The notes below the pieces were generated by a model. The model searched no databases, had not been told where the DNA came from, and saw nothing but the letters and a program-made list of their open reading frames with translations. This document shows, one piece after another, positions 62,480 through 64,000 of a DNA stretch of 64,000 nucleotides. This DNA is from Centrapalus pauciflorus (taxonomy: Eukaryota; Streptophyta; Magnoliopsida; Asterales; Asteraceae), in the NCBI GenBank assembly GCA_020465985.1, contig JAANYP010002881.1:2312632-2376631 (forward strand), given 5' to 3'. The position numbers and the translations under genes are program-made. Position 1 is the stretch's first letter, and every line of letters begins with the position of its first letter.

Positions 62480-62725
62480 TAGGGGTGAGCGACGGGTACC
62501 ATTTCCCGAATCCGAACCGGTACCGATCGATACCGAATTAATATATTCGGTTCGGTTTCCGGTTTTTAAATTAGCTAAAATTCGGTATTCGGTACTCTCG
62601 GTTCGGTATTCGGTTTTTAAATTAGCTAAAATTCGGTATTCGGTTCTTTCAAAACTAATAATTCGGTTTCGGTATTTTCGGTATCGATACCGGTTCGGTA
62701 CGGTCCAGTACCGAGCTCACCCCTA
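62480..62725. mobile_element. hAT-type MITE with perfect ends, 246 bp
   Basis: Perfect 11-bp inverted ends TAGGGGTGAGC and GCTCACCCCTA. A perfect 8-bp target duplication CCTGTGAG lies at 62,472-62,479 and 62,726-62,733. The inside is built from 'attcggt' words, with a unit containing 'tttttaaattagctaaaatt' occurring twice in tandem. The reading frame across it is a repeat by-product. Confidence 0.88.
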
Positions 62726-62733
62726 CCTGTGAG

Positions 62734-64000
62734 AGACAAAACAAACTTATGTTAGAAAATATATGTTTCAAAGAAAACGAATTTTGGAATCGATCAAGGC
62801 CTATATGTTCTAAGATTGTGTATGAACACTTTTCGATAACAACAGTCATAAGGATACCAAATTTTGTTATGAGATAACACATAAGGATAATAGAATATGC
62901 ACTAGATTCAAATTGGTAAGTTTATGTGTATATTATATCACACACACACACACACACACAGATATCATTCCATAGGATTTTTGAACAAATAACACAAAAG
63001 TTAACTTCCAAAGTAACCGACGACAACAATTATCATCATGGGTGGAAGTTAAGCATCCACATTTTCAACTACTGTTTCACAGCAATTGTTGTGAAGCTTC
63101 GGTATTAACAACTTAAGCTACTAAGCTTAACCATCAACAAACAAAGTTAAGCATAACCACCACCAAGGACTCTACCCCTAATACACTGCAAGGGGAAGTA
63201 GCCACCTTGATTCGTGCATTGCGTCGACATCTTGACTCTGGCTGAACTTATACCGCATCTCCAAACTTGTTCTAGTTCTAACTACAATCATTCAACGGTT
63301 CAAGAAAAAATACACTTAAATAATAACATACATATCTAGAGTACAATTTAAGATGTCAATACTAAAAACAAATACGAAAGATGGGAAATAAATAAGACTA
63401 GTCATGACTCATGAGTTAGTTTAAGTTAGCCAAACTACTCATGAGCTTGTTGAACTCAACTTCTTTACGTCTGAAAAAACTCAAGTAACTTGAGTTTTTT
63501 TCAAGGCAAAGAATTTACATATTATTATGAAACAAAATAGTGTACACGGACAACAACTCTGATCTGTGAGAGACAAATCAGAAGCATATTGCAACAAACC
63601 CCAAAGCAAAACCCATACACATATAAAGAACAACTTTTGAAGTACACAATGCAACTTATACTAAAAAAATTCCAACAATGGCTTGAACCAAAGACGCATA
63701 TCCACATCAACGCATCATAAACATCGGAAACAAAAGAAACTACAAGTGAAGCTTGAGAGACAAAGAATCACGAGAGTGTGGCGGAGAATGTAGTGAAAAG
63801 TGAACCACGTACCCGAACAATATCTTTGCACCCTGGACAACTACACCAGTTACGAGTAATGAGCTTAACTTGGAGTTTGTTTTAATTAAGAAGCTCGAGC
63901 TTCAGATTTGGAGCTTATATTTTCACATGAATACAAAAATTTATAATATGTTAAATAAATCTTCTTATCAAATGTAGATGGATAATTTTGAGCTATGGCT
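62734..64000. other. Intergenic to window end
   Basis: Contains a CA microsatellite at about 62,940-62,960. No gene is recognised; the small frames are not supported by homology or splice structure. Confidence 0.5.

Overview
This is a 64 kb, AT-rich nuclear segment of a flowering plant. Spliced genes, a chloroplast-targeted LHCII apoprotein, a PLS-class PPR protein, a plant two-pore K+ channel and dense MITE, Helitron and microsatellite content all say so. The terpene synthase resembles, from memory, germacrene A-type synthases of lettuce and chicory relatives, so Asteraceae is my best guess; that family placement is inference.

Layout. 1-11.4 kb: no confident gene; microsatellites, a hAT MITE, a composite Helitron carrying a MULE-type MITE, a small Helitron and Tourist-like MITEs. 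11.42-13.94 kb (+): intact intronless PPR gene, SLG1-like. 14.37-15.17 kb: decayed unassigned gene fragment. 16.97-17.44 kb: diverged ~42 bp tandem repeat that flips orientation midway. 18.37-20.01 kb (+): two-exon CPSF30 gene able to make only the short three-zinc-finger form; a broken remnant of the YTH domain of the long form lies at ~24.40-24.55 kb. 26.80-29.22 kb (+): intact seven-exon TPS-a sesquiterpene synthase. 29.9-35.5 kb: repeats, including a 2.1 kb foldback element with a perfect 9-bp target duplication and a G-quadruplex-type tract. 36.12-36.52 kb (+): VQ-motif protein, SIB1-like. 36.7-41.3 kb: hAT elements, a 2 kb nested palindrome and a G-depleted tract. 41.59-42.38 kb (+): LHCB1. 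43.48-46.58 kb (-): two-exon two-pore K+ channel. 47-53.5 kb: Helitrons and a ~170 bp degenerate copy of KAS1 exon 2. 53.76-56.03 kb (+): four-exon ribosomal protein eL20 (RPL18a). 56.78-61.84 kb (-): seven-exon plastid ketoacyl-ACP synthase I. 61.8-64 kb: intergenic with a young hAT MITE.

The genes do not form a pathway; this is ordinary plant gene order. KAS1 and LHCB1 act in plastids, the PPR protein probably in mitochondria, CPSF30 in nuclear mRNA 3'-end processing, eL20 in the cytosolic ribosome, the terpene synthase in cytosolic sesquiterpene synthesis and the TPK in a membrane. All exon joints given were placed by hand from GT/AG sites, reading frame and remembered family sequences. 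I see no convincing new biological system. The points most worth a second look are the loss of the CPSF30 YTH arm, the captured KAS1 fragment, the inverted-polarity minisatellite, the G-depleted tract and the well-bounded mobile elements.
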